A DNA stretch of 64,000 bases, from NCBI RefSeq assembly GCF_030341905.1, contig NZ_JATAAF010000002.1, positions 308,505 through 372,504 on the forward strand, written 5' to 3'. The DNA is from Porticoccus sp. W117. Its GTDB lineage: Bacteria; Pseudomonadota; Gammaproteobacteria; Pseudomonadales; Porticoccaceae. Under the pieces are notes generated by a model. The model was not told where the DNA came from and did no database searches. It was given only the letters and a program-made list of their open reading frames with translations. This document shows, piece by piece, positions 9,191 to 20,100 of this stretch. Numbering within the stretch: position 1 is the stretch's first letter; the number at the start of each line of letters is the position of its first letter. Made by a program: the position numbers and the translations under genes.

Positions 9191-11682
9191 TGAATATAGC
9201 CATCGAATTTTTAAATCCGGGCTATCTGGTTTTACTGCTGGCGGCTGCGGCAATCTGGTTTTTTCCGAAGCGGGGTATTGATCGAAAGCAGGGGGTACTG
9301 CGAACCCTGTTGCTGGTGTTGCTGATTCTATCGCTGGCAAAACCGGCCTTTCTTGTACCCGATGATCGACGTTACCAGGTGTTTGTAATCGACCGCTCTG
9401 CCAGCCTGAGCGAGCTGCAGCGTACCCAGGGCGAAGCTGTTCTGGCCAACATGATTGATTCCCTTGAAGACAATGCGAATATTTCTGTTATCAGCGTCGG
9501 CGATACGGGAAATTCTCCAGAGATTGCCAAAAGCCATAGCCTTTATACAGTGAACAATCTGCTCAGTGAATCGGACATTGGAACGGCACTGCAAGCGGCA
9601 GTCAATTTGATCCCTGAAGGCGGCAGTGGCGCCATCACCTTGATTTCTGATGGCCTGGCCACCGACCGCAGTTGGGCCAGTGTGGCGAAAATCATAGCCG
9701 ACAGGGGGATACCGCTGAACAGCTATGACTTGGGGCTCGACCTGAGCGATATATATCCGGCAGAGATAGTCGTTGATGGCCCGGTGAGTGCCGGTCAGAC
9801 ATTTCAGGTGGGTGTTGTGGTCGCCGGGAAGTCATCGGCTGTGCAAGTGCGTTTGCTCGATGACAGTCAGCAAGAGATTGCCCGCTCAGCGGTTTTTTCC
9901 AGCGAGGGGCGCACACAGGTTGCTCTGGATGTGGAGCTGGATAAACCGGGTTTTTCATCCCTCACTGTTGAGGTGATGGCACTTTCCAATGACAGCAATC
10001 CAGACAACAATCGCCTTGTTCATACTCTGGCCGTACAGGGTGATACCCAGGTGTTATACATCGGCCAGCAGGTTTATGGCGGCGCCGAAGCGCTGGCAAA
10101 TGTATTGGGTACTGGCTTCCAGGTGGTCGCCAGCGATAATCAACAGCTGCATGGCAACTTCGATTTCAGTGGCTACGACCTGGTGGTTATCGACGATATG
10201 CCAGCCAGCGGCCTGAGTGAGCCGTTTCAGGAGCGTTTGAAAGTTGCCGTGGCTGAAACTGGCCTGGGGGTTATTTTTTCTGGCGGTGAGTCATCGTTTG
10301 GGCCGGGCGGTTACTACAACACCCACGTGGCTGATTTGTTGCCTGTTGAACTGCAAAAAAAGAGCGATAAAAAAGACCCCACTACGGGCCTGGCCATCAT
10401 TATTGACTCATCCGGCTCCATGCAGGGCACCCGCCTGGATATTGCCAAGCAGGTGGCCCGGCTGGCTGTTCAGGGGCTGCAACCCTATGACCAGATCGGC
10501 ATTGTGGAATTTTATGGCGCCAAACACTGGGCCGTTCCCATGCAGCCGGTGGCCAACAAAATTGAAGTGGACCGTGCCATTGGCCGTGTGCAGGCCATAG
10601 GTGGAACGGTTTTATACCCTGCCATTGAAGAGGCCTATTTCGGCCTGAAAAATCTCGACACACGTTTCAAACACCTGTTGATTTTGACCGATGCCGGTGT
10701 TGAAGACAGCAATTACGAGGCCTTGCTTCGTCGGGTCAGCAAAGACGGTATTAACGTATCCACTGTGCTGATTAACTCCGATGTGCACGGAAATGCCATG
10801 CGCAATATGGCCAACTGGGGCAAGGGGCGATTTTATTCGGTTTCAGATCGCCAGAGCCTGGTGGAACTGGTGTTAAAGCAACCCTTTAAAAAACAGCCTC
10901 CGGTTTACAAACAAGGGGAGTTTCCACTGAAGTCCAGCAGCGGCAAAGGCTGGTGGGGCGACGTTGACCGCAGCCGCATTCCCGGTTTGCAGGGCTACAT
11001 GGAAGTGTCGTTGCGAAACGATGCGGAGTCCATCCTGGATGTCGCCGGCAACCGCCACCCGGTATTGGCCAGTTGGCGATATGGCCAGGGCAGGGTGACC
11101 GCGCTAATGACAGAACTGGTGGGCGCTGATACCGCTGGCTGGCGGCAGTGGAGCGATTATGGCCGTTTGCTCAGCCGGGTATTGCGCCGCAGCAGCCGCC
11201 AATCCGAACCTTTCTCCTATCGCTTGCAGCGCAAAGATGATGAGTTGTCCGTGCATGTACGTCTGCTCACTCAGCGCCCCGACAACTTGCAGGGGCAACG
11301 CCTGAATGCCCGTGGCCAGGTGGATGAGATCCTGAGCTTCGAACGCGTGGCTCCAGATATCTTCAGAGCCACAATAAAAATAGACCCACAGGCTGACGCC
11401 TTTATTCAGATCAATGGCCAGAAATTGGTGTCTCGGGCGCGAGATGCGCAGGTACCAGAAAGCCAGGTAGACCCTGATCGGGGCATCGACCTGGCAGAAC
11501 TTTCTGCGGCCACTGGCGGTATTGATATAAGCCAGGAGAACGGCCTGCTGCCGCTGGTAGCAGATAAAGAAGGAACGGTGAAAGTACAGGAAATCTGGCC
11601 TTTGCTGTTGGCATTGGCATTGCTGACGTATTTACTTGAATTGCTGTATCGCCGCTGGCCCAAATCACGAGCTGCCCATTAA
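9190..11682 (+). CDS. Membrane protein with two VWA domains and a glutamine amidotransferase-like domain
   Basis: An 830-residue protein. The start chosen is ATG at 9190, whose A is the last base of the previous stop; an upstream in-frame start at 9157 would lie deep in the previous gene and lacks the expected membrane N-terminus. Two membrane helices (about 10-25 and 38-56) precede a first VWA-like domain with complete MIDAS DRSAS at 68-72. A class I amidotransferase-like domain (about 285-395, with 'VIDDMP' and 'FSGGESSFGPGG') is followed by a second VWA with DSSGS at 406-410. A C-terminal helix lies near 803-822. This VWA/GATase-like mix is known in Bat-type operons. It is expected to display its domains on one side of the inner membrane and to work with MoxR. 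Confidence 0.87.
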   Translation: MNIAIEFLNPGYLVLLLAAAAIWFFPKRGIDRKQGVLRTLLLVLLILSLAKPAFLVPDDRRYQVFVIDRSASLSELQRTQGEAVLANMIDSLEDNANISVISVGDTGNSPEIAKSHSLYTVNNLLSESDIGTALQAAVNLIPEGGSGAITLISDGLATDRSWASVAKIIADRGIPLNSYDLGLDLSDIYPAEIVVDGPVSAGQTFQVGVVVAGKSSAVQVRLLDDSQQEIARSAVFSSEGRTQVALDVELDKPGFSSLTVEVMALSNDSNPDNNRLVHTLAVQGDTQVLYIGQQVYGGAEALANVLGTGFQVVASDNQQLHGNFDFSGYDLVVIDDMPASGLSEPFQERLKVAVAETGLGVIFSGGESSFGPGGYYNTHVADLLPVELQKKSDKKDPTTGLAIIIDSSGSMQGTRLDIAKQVARLAVQGLQPYDQIGIVEFYGAKHWAVPMQPVANKIEVDRAIGRVQAIGGTVLYPAIEEAYFGLKNLDTRFKHLLILTDAGVEDSNYEALLRRVSKDGINVSTVLINSDVHGNAMRNMANWGKGRFYSVSDRQSLVELVLKQPFKKQPPVYKQGEFPLKSSSGKGWWGDVDRSRIPGLQGYMEVSLRNDAESILDVAGNRHPVLASWRYGQGRVTALMTELVGADTAGWRQWSDYGRLLSRVLRRSSRQSEPFSYRLQRKDDELSVHVRLLTQRPDNLQGQRLNARGQVDEILSFERVAPDIFRATIKIDPQADAFIQINGQKLVSRARDAQVPESQVDPDRGIDLAELSAATGGIDISQENGLLPLVADKEGTVKVQEIWPLLLALALLTYLLELLYRRWPKSRAAH

Positions 11683-11686
11683 TTCC

Positions 11687-14600
11687 ATGAAAAAAATGAC
11701 AACAACAGCTGCACAACTATTGCTATTTACCGTGCTGTCCACTGCCGCTATGGCCACAGTGGCATCACCGGCTGCTGCCAGCCTTGAACACACTCTTTCG
11801 CAGGCGGCCACTCTCAGCAGTGCGGAACAGCTGTACAACAAATCGCTGCTACAACAAGGCAGTGCAGAGCCACTGCTGGCAGATCTGAAACGCCTGGCAA
11901 ACAATACGGATCAGCCCGCCACGGTTCGCGCAAATGCATGGCACGCGCTGTCTCTTGTTCAGTGGCGCCGGGGAAATTTGCCTGCTGCCAATAGTGCAGT
12001 TGACCAGGGCCTGCAACTGGCGCAAAGCGCTGCCTTGAGCTTACTGAAAGCTCGCCTTCTGGATATTGATGGGCAGTTTGAGGAAGCCCTGGGTTGGTAT
12101 AAAAAGTCCCTTCCTTTGCTTGAGGAAAAAGACCGCGAGCCGATTCTGCTGCGGGTGGCCCTGATGAAATCCAGCCTCGACAGTTCAGCCCTGTCACGTT
12201 TGGCTGGCAATCAGCAAATTGGCTCCCGAAACTCGTTAGCGGTGGCACTTGCTTTGAAGGGCAGGGTAGATGACGCCACTGATTTATATCGCATCCCTGA
12301 AAGTCTGCCCCCTGGCCAGCAATATCAGCACCGGGTGCGCCTGGCAAACTGGCTGATACGAGCCGATCAATTCAAGCGCGCACGGGAATTGTCCCGCAAG
12401 GCTATCGCTACAGCGCCGACGACTCTGGACAGACGCTATGCCATCGGCTTGTTGGTTGAAACCCATCGGCAGGAAAATACCTTATCTGCGCTGATTGACG
12501 AAATGCAGGCCCGCCCTGATCTCAGTGATGATGAGCGCAGTGTGTGGCTTGATTTACTTCATGACACCGGCCAGTTTTCCAGGGCCATCAAAGCCTTCGA
12601 GGCCAGCGGAAAAAACTGGCAGCCAGAGCATCGCAATAAAATTCTTGTGCTGTACAAAGAGGCCAATAGCGATGACGCGCTTGAGCGAGAGCTGCATGCT
12701 TTGATTGAGAGCGAACCGGCTGAAGTAAGTTGGACAGAGGGTTTGAGCGCTCACTATCTGGAACGCGAACTGCCCGATATGGCCGCTGAAGTCTGGCAGC
12801 GTTTTATTGACCGCAATCAATCGCCCCAGGTGCTGCTGATGGCCGCGCAAGTTATTTCCCGGCAGGGCCTGGAAACTCTGGCAGTTTCCGCGGCCCTTAA
12901 AGTTCAGCAGCAAGAGGGTGAGTTTTTTCAGGGAACGCTTGCGTTGTTTGAGCTGTACTACGGTTGGGGGCAACTACAGAAAGCAGCAGCCGAGCTTGAC
13001 AAACTGGATCGCCAGTTGCCACCCAACAGCCTGCTGCGGCGGTCGCTGGCAGACAGTTATGAATGGGGCGGAAAACCGGAAAAAGCCTTGCATGTTTTGC
13101 GGGCACTGTCTGAATCCGGCGTAGAGCTTGGTGTTGATGGTGACACCCGGATAGCCTGGTTGCAGCAATCTCTGGGGTATAAACAGGAGGCTCTGGACAG
13201 TTGGTACCAACTGCTCGCCAAAACCCCGGACAGCCAGCGCCGCCTGGTGGAAGGCAATATATTGATGCTGGCGGCAGAGCTGGGGCAGCTGGGAAAGACG
13301 GCGGTCGCTCTGGAAGAAAAAGTCATCAATAAAACTGCCGACCAGAGAGAAGTGAGTTTGTTGATACAGCTGTACAGCAAGGTGGGTGATTCGGGATCGG
13401 TTATCGAGATTATTGAAGAATACTTTGATGACGACAGTGCCGCTGGAAATTTGCGGGTGTTAAGGGAAAAGCAAAAAGTTCTGCAACGGGTGGGGGACGA
13501 CAAAGGCTATCAGAAACTCACCCGAAAATTGCTGCTGGAAGACCCAGAAAATCAAATACAAGACCTGGAATCACTGATTCTCAGCCTGATAGAAGAAGCG
13601 GCTAACACCGGTTCTGAACCGGTTGAATCAGAATTGACCGCTTTGCTGGATCAATACAAAAAGCTGGCTGACCCCCGGCAAATTGAAGAATTTACCGCAA
13701 GCGTATACCAGCTGGCCGGGTATCTGGATAAAGCGGAAAGCGCCTACCACAAAACGATTGCTTCGCGACCGAACGATGGGGCCAGCTATTTGGTGCTCAG
13801 TAACTTGATGTCGCGGTTGGGGAAAACCCGGCAAGCGGCCAGGATTCTTCAATTTCTGGCCGAGCGAGCTGAACGGGATGACCTGTTTGTGATGGCCATT
13901 GATGGCTTGTTAAACCTCAGGTTGAACCGCCCCGGTGATTTGCAATGGGCTCAAAGGGTGACGTTGGAGCGGCTGACAAGAAACCCCGAAAAAGACTTTT
14001 TGTATACGCTTCTGGCTGATATCGCCGATGAGTCCGGTGATGTGGATATGCAACTGACCGCTTTGGAAAATTCACTGGCCAGCGCCAAAAGTCGCAGGGG
14101 AGTGATTTTGCGGGAAATGATTGTATTGACCGAGCCAAAGCTGGCCGGGCTTGGTCGAAATGCCAAAAAATCAGATATTGAAGAAAATCTCAAGTACAGC
14201 CGCCGCTTGCTGTCTCTGGGACAGGACTTCCCGCCAGATGTGTTTGTCAACATTGGGCACAGTTTTTTGCTGGGTGGTGAATCAGAAAATGCCATGCGGG
14301 CTTTTGAGCAGGCAGTCAATATATCGGAAGACAACCCCGATCTGATACTGGATATTGCCCAGCTATTGGAAGCGGAAGGGTACGACAATCTGGCTCTGAA
14401 CCTGTATTCAAAAGTGCGTGTTGCCAATGGCGGGAATTTGCGGGTATTGAAGCGGATTGCTGAACTCAAAGAAATTGAAGGTTTGAAGGGGGCGGCAAAT
14501 CGATTGTATCTGGATGGTTTGAGCAAGGTGATCAACAGCCATAAATCAGTAGGCCAGGATCATCAGGTAGCCTATGAAACTCTCGTTAACTCCAGCTTGC

Positions 14601-16933
14601 AAAACCCAGTGAGCTTGCGGCAAAACCGTACATATAACTATCAATTCAAAGACGCCTTTATACCCCTCAAAAATGGTTTTCTAAGGACACTGGCTGCCAA
14701 CAGAAAGCATGCTTTGGATACATTGAATACTTTATACCGTAGCGAATTGTCGGTGGTGAGCAGCGCGGGCAATCTGCAATACAAAGCTTTGGAGCACTTT
14801 CCAAGACTGAGCCTTTTATCTCAATTATTGCGCCACAGCTATCTGTCAGAACACAACTACAAGCTGGCTGCTGAATTGGATGCTGAACTTCACCAGCGAT
14901 TCCCCAAGGATCGGGCTTTGAGTCATCAAACCGTTGCTGTCCGCTATAAATGGGGGCTGCTTGATAAGCAGGGTCAATACCCCGAGATTGCCATAGTGGA
15001 TGCAGACGCTGAAACACTTCCACCTCTACTGGGTCAACTGGTTGAGAAAAACAAGCCGACACTTCCGGATGTTGAGTATCAATCACCAATCTTTGATGTG
15101 ACAAAAAGTTCGGATGGCAATAGATTTCGGGTCAGGTTGAATCAAATGAACCTGTCTTCATCCAGGTTGCTGAGTCTATACCGGGAACTGGTCAGAGAAG
15201 GAGAATATGCCACCGCCATTTTTCAGGGCAAAAAACACCTTTCGACACCAGACTTTTCACGACTTTTGCGCTATCTGGAAAGGAACAGCAAGCGTAATAA
15301 GGCTGGTCTGAGCAAACTCATGCAGTCTGTCAGAGCCAAAAGCAGTTTCGATGAATTTTGGCAGGCTATTTCCAATGTGGTGGACATCAACGATGTCATT
15401 GCCCCGGCGATTGTTAAGCATTGCCTTGAAAATAAAGCGATAAAGTTCACCGATGTCCACTACTTTTTTTCGGTGATGGATGATAGCAACCGGATTAAAC
15501 TTCTTGAGCACTTTCAGGGTGAAATAGAAACAACTCCCTGGCTTATCACATCGACTCTTTTCCCGATTCTGCAAACTCAGGCCATGGGGCAAGTGGAGCA
15601 AAATTTGTGGCTGGGTATCATGCAGGGTCGTTTGAGAGCCTCTGACCAGACAAACTGGAAAGGAGTCCCCGAAGCACTATTTTCCGTAAGCGCGATACCT
15701 GCCAATAAAGAAGTTGTCAGAAATTTGCGCGGGGCTGTATCCCTCTCGGAAGCTGAGAAGCAGATGTCGAGTCAGATTTTTTCGCTGCTGGATGATCGTC
15801 AATCTGGCAGAATTTCTGAAGCAATAAAAAAGTCTATGGAGTTATACCAGTCCGGTTTATTTCGTAACGCGTACTCTTCCTATAGTCAATCCAGTGAAGG
15901 ACTTGCACAGGCTAAGAGGCAATATATTGAGGGCGTACTGAACCCTTTGGCCAAAATCGACAAGATGGCTTTTGAATCTTACTTGAATAAAAACAACGAG
16001 CAGCAATTTTTGGTATTAGAACTTGATATAAAGCAGCCAGATAAAAAGCCGCAAAGTGCTCAGAGTGAGGGTGTTGGCCTTGTTCGCCAGCTCAGGGGCA
16101 ACCAGAGAATGTACGCACGTTTTAAAGAAAGAAACCGGCTGGTGGCCCTGACTAAAAAAAATGATAAGGAAGCATTGGCTGGCTTTGTCAGAAAGCTGTT
16201 TCTGGATGCCGTAATCAAAGATACATCATTTGATGCTAATAACAATTCTATTAGTACTTATCAACTGGTTGATATGAAATGGCCTTCTAAAGCAAAAGCT
16301 GTGAGTAATATTTCCGGCATTGATGAAAAGGAGTGGCAGGTGCTGTCATGGATGCCGTCAATGAAAGGAGAAGATAAAACCTTTCTGGAAGAAGTGTCAC
16401 AATATGACTTCTTTGTGGATTTGATCGGTGAACTCTATTCTGGTTTGGCGGTAGATGATGGTAGTGATGTCAATAAATTTGCCGCCATCTATGCGCAATC
16501 TCTGATTCGTCAAAATAAAGCTGAAGCAAAAGCAGACAGTTTATTCAGTTTGGCGGCAGCGGGAGAGGCAAATCGAAAAGATATAGCGCTGTGGATGCAT
16601 TTGTTAGAAAGGCAGCCACAATTGGCAGGTAAGGAACAGCTGCAGGCTCTAAAAAATATCGCTCAAAACCAGTTGGGCTTAAGCCATTTCAATGTGAGAA
16701 TGATGGCGCGTATTTTCTCCCGTTCTGGTGAAAATACAGCTGCGCTAAATGCTTATCGATCGTTGCTTTACGCGAAAATCCCGGTGTCGAGCATTAAACC
16801 TTCTTCATTTGAGCAAGTAGTTGTTGCTGAAATTCTCGCTGAGGCCGAGAAGAATCTTGCTGTGGAGCAGTATGAAGTGTTGGTGAATGAAATTGTCAGG
16901 CTAAGCGGGAGCTCAGAATCCAGTCATCATTGA
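11687..16933 (+). CDS. Giant exported TPR-repeat protein (1748 residues)
   Basis: The start is ATG at 11687, 4 bases after the previous stop; it gives a Sec signal peptide (basic MKKM, hydrophobic stretch, Ala-rich end near residue 31), while the upstream in-frame start at 11636 would not. The rest is almost entirely helical with many TPR-like units, for example 'AWHALSLVQWRRGNLPAANSAV', 'FVNIGHSFLLGGESENAMRAF' and 'AESAYHKTIASRPNDGASYLVLS'. No enzymatic motif is visible. TPR proteins are usual Bat-operon partners (BatB/BatE types), but this is several times longer than those. It is the last gene of the operon and probably acts as a periplasmic scaffold. Confidence 0.85.
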   Translation: MKKMTTTAAQLLLFTVLSTAAMATVASPAAASLEHTLSQAATLSSAEQLYNKSLLQQGSAEPLLADLKRLANNTDQPATVRANAWHALSLVQWRRGNLPAANSAVDQGLQLAQSAALSLLKARLLDIDGQFEEALGWYKKSLPLLEEKDREPILLRVALMKSSLDSSALSRLAGNQQIGSRNSLAVALALKGRVDDATDLYRIPESLPPGQQYQHRVRLANWLIRADQFKRARELSRKAIATAPTTLDRRYAIGLLVETHRQENTLSALIDEMQARPDLSDDERSVWLDLLHDTGQFSRAIKAFEASGKNWQPEHRNKILVLYKEANSDDALERELHALIESEPAEVSWTEGLSAHYLERELPDMAAEVWQRFIDRNQSPQVLLMAAQVISRQGLETLAVSAALKVQQQEGEFFQGTLALFELYYGWGQLQKAAAELDKLDRQLPPNSLLRRSLADSYEWGGKPEKALHVLRALSESGVELGVDGDTRIAWLQQSLGYKQEALDSWYQLLAKTPDSQRRLVEGNILMLAAELGQLGKTAVALEEKVINKTADQREVSLLIQLYSKVGDSGSVIEIIEEYFDDDSAAGNLRVLREKQKVLQRVGDDKGYQKLTRKLLLEDPENQIQDLESLILSLIEEAANTGSEPVESELTALLDQYKKLADPRQIEEFTASVYQLAGYLDKAESAYHKTIASRPNDGASYLVLSNLMSRLGKTRQAARILQFLAERAERDDLFVMAIDGLLNLRLNRPGDLQWAQRVTLERLTRNPEKDFLYTLLADIADESGDVDMQLTALENSLASAKSRRGVILREMIVLTEPKLAGLGRNAKKSDIEENLKYSRRLLSLGQDFPPDVFVNIGHSFLLGGESENAMRAFEQAVNISEDNPDLILDIAQLLEAEGYDNLALNLYSKVRVANGGNLRVLKRIAELKEIEGLKGAANRLYLDGLSKVINSHKSVGQDHQVAYETLVNSSLQNPVSLRQNRTYNYQFKDAFIPLKNGFLRTLAANRKHALDTLNTLYRSELSVVSSAGNLQYKALEHFPRLSLLSQLLRHSYLSEHNYKLAAELDAELHQRFPKDRALSHQTVAVRYKWGLLDKQGQYPEIAIVDADAETLPPLLGQLVEKNKPTLPDVEYQSPIFDVTKSSDGNRFRVRLNQMNLSSSRLLSLYRELVREGEYATAIFQGKKHLSTPDFSRLLRYLERNSKRNKAGLSKLMQSVRAKSSFDEFWQAISNVVDINDVIAPAIVKHCLENKAIKFTDVHYFFSVMDDSNRIKLLEHFQGEIETTPWLITSTLFPILQTQAMGQVEQNLWLGIMQGRLRASDQTNWKGVPEALFSVSAIPANKEVVRNLRGAVSLSEAEKQMSSQIFSLLDDRQSGRISEAIKKSMELYQSGLFRNAYSSYSQSSEGLAQAKRQYIEGVLNPLAKIDKMAFESYLNKNNEQQFLVLELDIKQPDKKPQSAQSEGVGLVRQLRGNQRMYARFKERNRLVALTKKNDKEALAGFVRKLFLDAVIKDTSFDANNNSISTYQLVDMKWPSKAKAVSNISGIDEKEWQVLSWMPSMKGEDKTFLEEVSQYDFFVDLIGELYSGLAVDDGSDVNKFAAIYAQSLIRQNKAEAKADSLFSLAAAGEANRKDIALWMHLLERQPQLAGKEQLQALKNIAQNQLGLSHFNVRMMARIFSRSGENTAALNAYRSLLYAKIPVSSIKPSSFEQVVVAEILAEAEKNLAVEQYEVLVNEIVRLSGSSESSHH

Positions 16934-17120
16934 TGGCCAAGGCAGCTTGCCAGTGTTTAAGGGTGGGGCGCTGCCAAAAGGGCGATTGTCAAAAATTTAT
17001 CAATAAATCGAAAAAAACCGTGTGGGTTTTCAAAGTTGATGCGTTAGTTCAGTAAGGCGACCGATTTGATCGTCGAAAACCCTTACAAAATAAATTTCAC
17101 AAGGATTAAGGAGAGCCGTG
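16934..17120 (+). other. Intergenic region before the RHS gene
   Basis: An AT-rich 187-base gap between the TPR operon and the RHS gene. Near 17056-17075 there is a short imperfect palindrome (GGCGACCGATTTGATCGTCG). A strong ribosome binding site, TAAGGAG at 17107-17113, sits 7 bases before the RHS ATG. I see no convincing promoter hexamer pair and no clear terminator. Confidence 0.4.
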
Positions 17121-20100
17121 ATGTCCCGTTTACCCACGCTGATTATTGCCGTTGCAATCGCCGCTTTGGCAAGCTCTATCCAAGCCGCCACATGGCCTTC
17201 ACAGATTGATCGCACCGAGCTCGACAGCGCCACCAGTGAGGTGGAAGCCAGGAGTTACTTCTATAGCCAGGAAGACTTCCTTAGCCCACAGACCGGCTTC
17301 TCTCTGGTTCGTGTGTACGATTACTACAATCCGGTAACCTCAGATGAGAGCCAGCCCATCCGGCACGGTTGGACTTTTTATCACTACAAACACCAGTCAC
17401 TGGAAGCGCTCACTGTTACAGATGCGACAGAACCTGATATCCGATTGTCTGGGCAGCCCCCTGGCGATTACATACTGATCGCCAACGGCCTGTTTGCCTT
17501 TCATCGCCAGGGGCAAAACTGGGTCAATCTGAATGCCAATGCTCAGGACATTACCCTGACATTTGCGCCCGGTCACTCCACGGGTGATGGACGCTGGACG
17601 TTGAACGCGCGCAGTGGCGCTGTGTTTGTGTTTAACGAACAAGGCCAGCAACTCGAATACGCCCGTAACGACAACTACTACAGTTATTACTACAACAATC
17701 AAGGCTTGCTCAGAGCCATTGAGTCCGCCGCTGGTGGTCGCTTGCAGTACCACTACAACGCCCAGGGCTACCTGGCGGGTTTTACCAACCCCGGCAACGA
17801 AACCACCCGTTACGAATACGATGGCCAGGGGCGTTTGGTTGCCGTAGTCTACCCGGACGACACCCCGCTGGATAACAGCGACAATCCCACCGAACACTAC
17901 CAATACGGCAGTACAAAGGCTCCACAACTGCTCACCGCCATTGTCTCCCCGCGGAATCAATTGATTATGGAGGGGCAATACAACAGCGCTACCGGTGGCT
18001 TGATGTACAGACAGGTCAAGCAATATCCCAGTGCAAGGCCAGTCAATACTGAAAACAACCGTGTGGTGCACTACTGGTCTAATGGTCTGGAGATGGTTAG
18101 TGACAGCCAGCAAACCCGGCTTGAAAACGCTGGCCATACCATCACTGACTTGCAAGCTATTGAAGCCACACTGGCTGAAGCCCGCGAACAAGGTCACTAC
18201 GTCACTCGTATTACCTCAAATCGCACTCAAACCACCTGCACTGACTGTGTGGTTTACTCCGACACCCGTTTTGGCGTGGATTGGACGCACCTTTCCATAG
18301 AAGAGCGCAGAGCCAATGGCGTGACCGTACAACGTATATTCCTGCCCGGTGTTCCACGGATCATCATGCCCCGGCCCTTGATCAGCGAGCGGCAAACCCG
18401 CCATGGCCAACTGGTGGTAGAACGTATCTGGAAAAACGAGATCAGCAACAATCTTCTGCTCAGCGAAGAAACCTCCGGCCGCCTAACCACCTACCATTAC
18501 GACGAAAACGGCCGCCGCACCAGCCAGATCGTTGCTGATACAACGAAACCGGACGCGAAGCCTCGTATCACCAGCTACCAATATCAGGGTGGCCAGCTGA
18601 CCCTGCTGGATGGCCCTCGCACCGACGTCAATGACACCACAGCATTCGAGTACGACGGCGAAGGCAACCTGATCAAAGTCACCAATGGCCTCAACCAGTC
18701 CACCCGCTATGAGTACGACAACAACAACCACCGCATCGCCACCATTGATCCCAATGGTCTGCGAACGGAGGTGACCTATGGTGTTGGTGATCGTATCCTC
18801 AGCCGCACTCTGGCTGCAGGCAGTGACGATGCCACCACCACCAGCTACCAATACGACGTCGACGGCAATTTAACCAAAATCACCCTGCCCACCGGTCAGA
18901 TGATTGCCCGTCAATACGATTCCCTGGGGCGCGTTACCCAAATCAGCGACGCCGACGGTAACCGTATCGACTACCAATACGACGCCAACGGAAACCTGAT
19001 TGAGGGGGCCGTGTACGACCACCAGCAGCAAAGCCTGGTGCAAGTCGCGCAACAGGCCTTTGATGACTTTGGTCGTATTGTCACCCGCGGCAATGGCGAC
19101 GTAGCCTATCAATACCAAGGTGGCAGCGAAGCCCCCAGTGCCATCACTACCGGTAACGGCGACAACACCCAACTGGAGTACGATAAATACAATCGCCTGA
19201 GCAAAAGCATCGATGCTATGGGTGGAGAAACCCGCTACCAGTACGACGAAGCGGGCAATATCACCCAAGTGACCGACGCTCGTGGCGTTACCACCGGCTT
19301 TGAGTACAACGGCTTTGGTGAACGTACCGCCGAGCATAGCCCCTCAAAAGGCACACTCACCTATAAATATGATGAGGCGGGCAACGTCACCAAGGAAACA
19401 CGTCAGAACGGTATTATCATTAAACGGAAGTTCGATGAGCTGAATCGCCCGACCCAAGTGGTGTTCAAACAAAAAGACCAGGAAAAGAAACGCCTGAACT
19501 ACATCTACGACGATTGCGACAATGGCATCGGCAAGCTGTGCAAAGTCAGCGGCGTTGGCAGCACCACCCGCTACGACTACGACCTGCGCGGTAACTTCAG
19601 TAAGGTCAAAACCAAACTCCACGACGAAGCCACTGCCAACGTCACCAAATACGAATATAACCAACACAACCAGCTCACCAAACTGATCTACCCCAGTGGT
19701 TTGAAAGTGCGCTACCACTACAACAGCAGTGGTGCCGTCAAAAAGATCACAGCTAAACAAGGTGACAAAAAATACACCGTTGCCGACAACATCCAGTACC
19801 GGCCCATGCAAAACGGCCTTAGCCAGATCACCTTCGGCAACGGCCTGACCACACAGCTGGACTACAACCAACAAGGCCAGCTCACTCGTATTGCCACCGG
19901 TGATGTACAAGACCTGAACTACCAGTACGACGACAACGGCAACATCACCCAGATTGACCGCCCGCTGAGAACCGACTGGCTGCAGCAGTTTGAATACGAT
20001 GCCATGAACCGCCTGGTCAGCGAGTCACGGGAGCTGCAAGAACTGGGTTATGAGTACGATAGTGTGGGTAATCGCCTGGTTAGAACCAAACAGACAGAAG

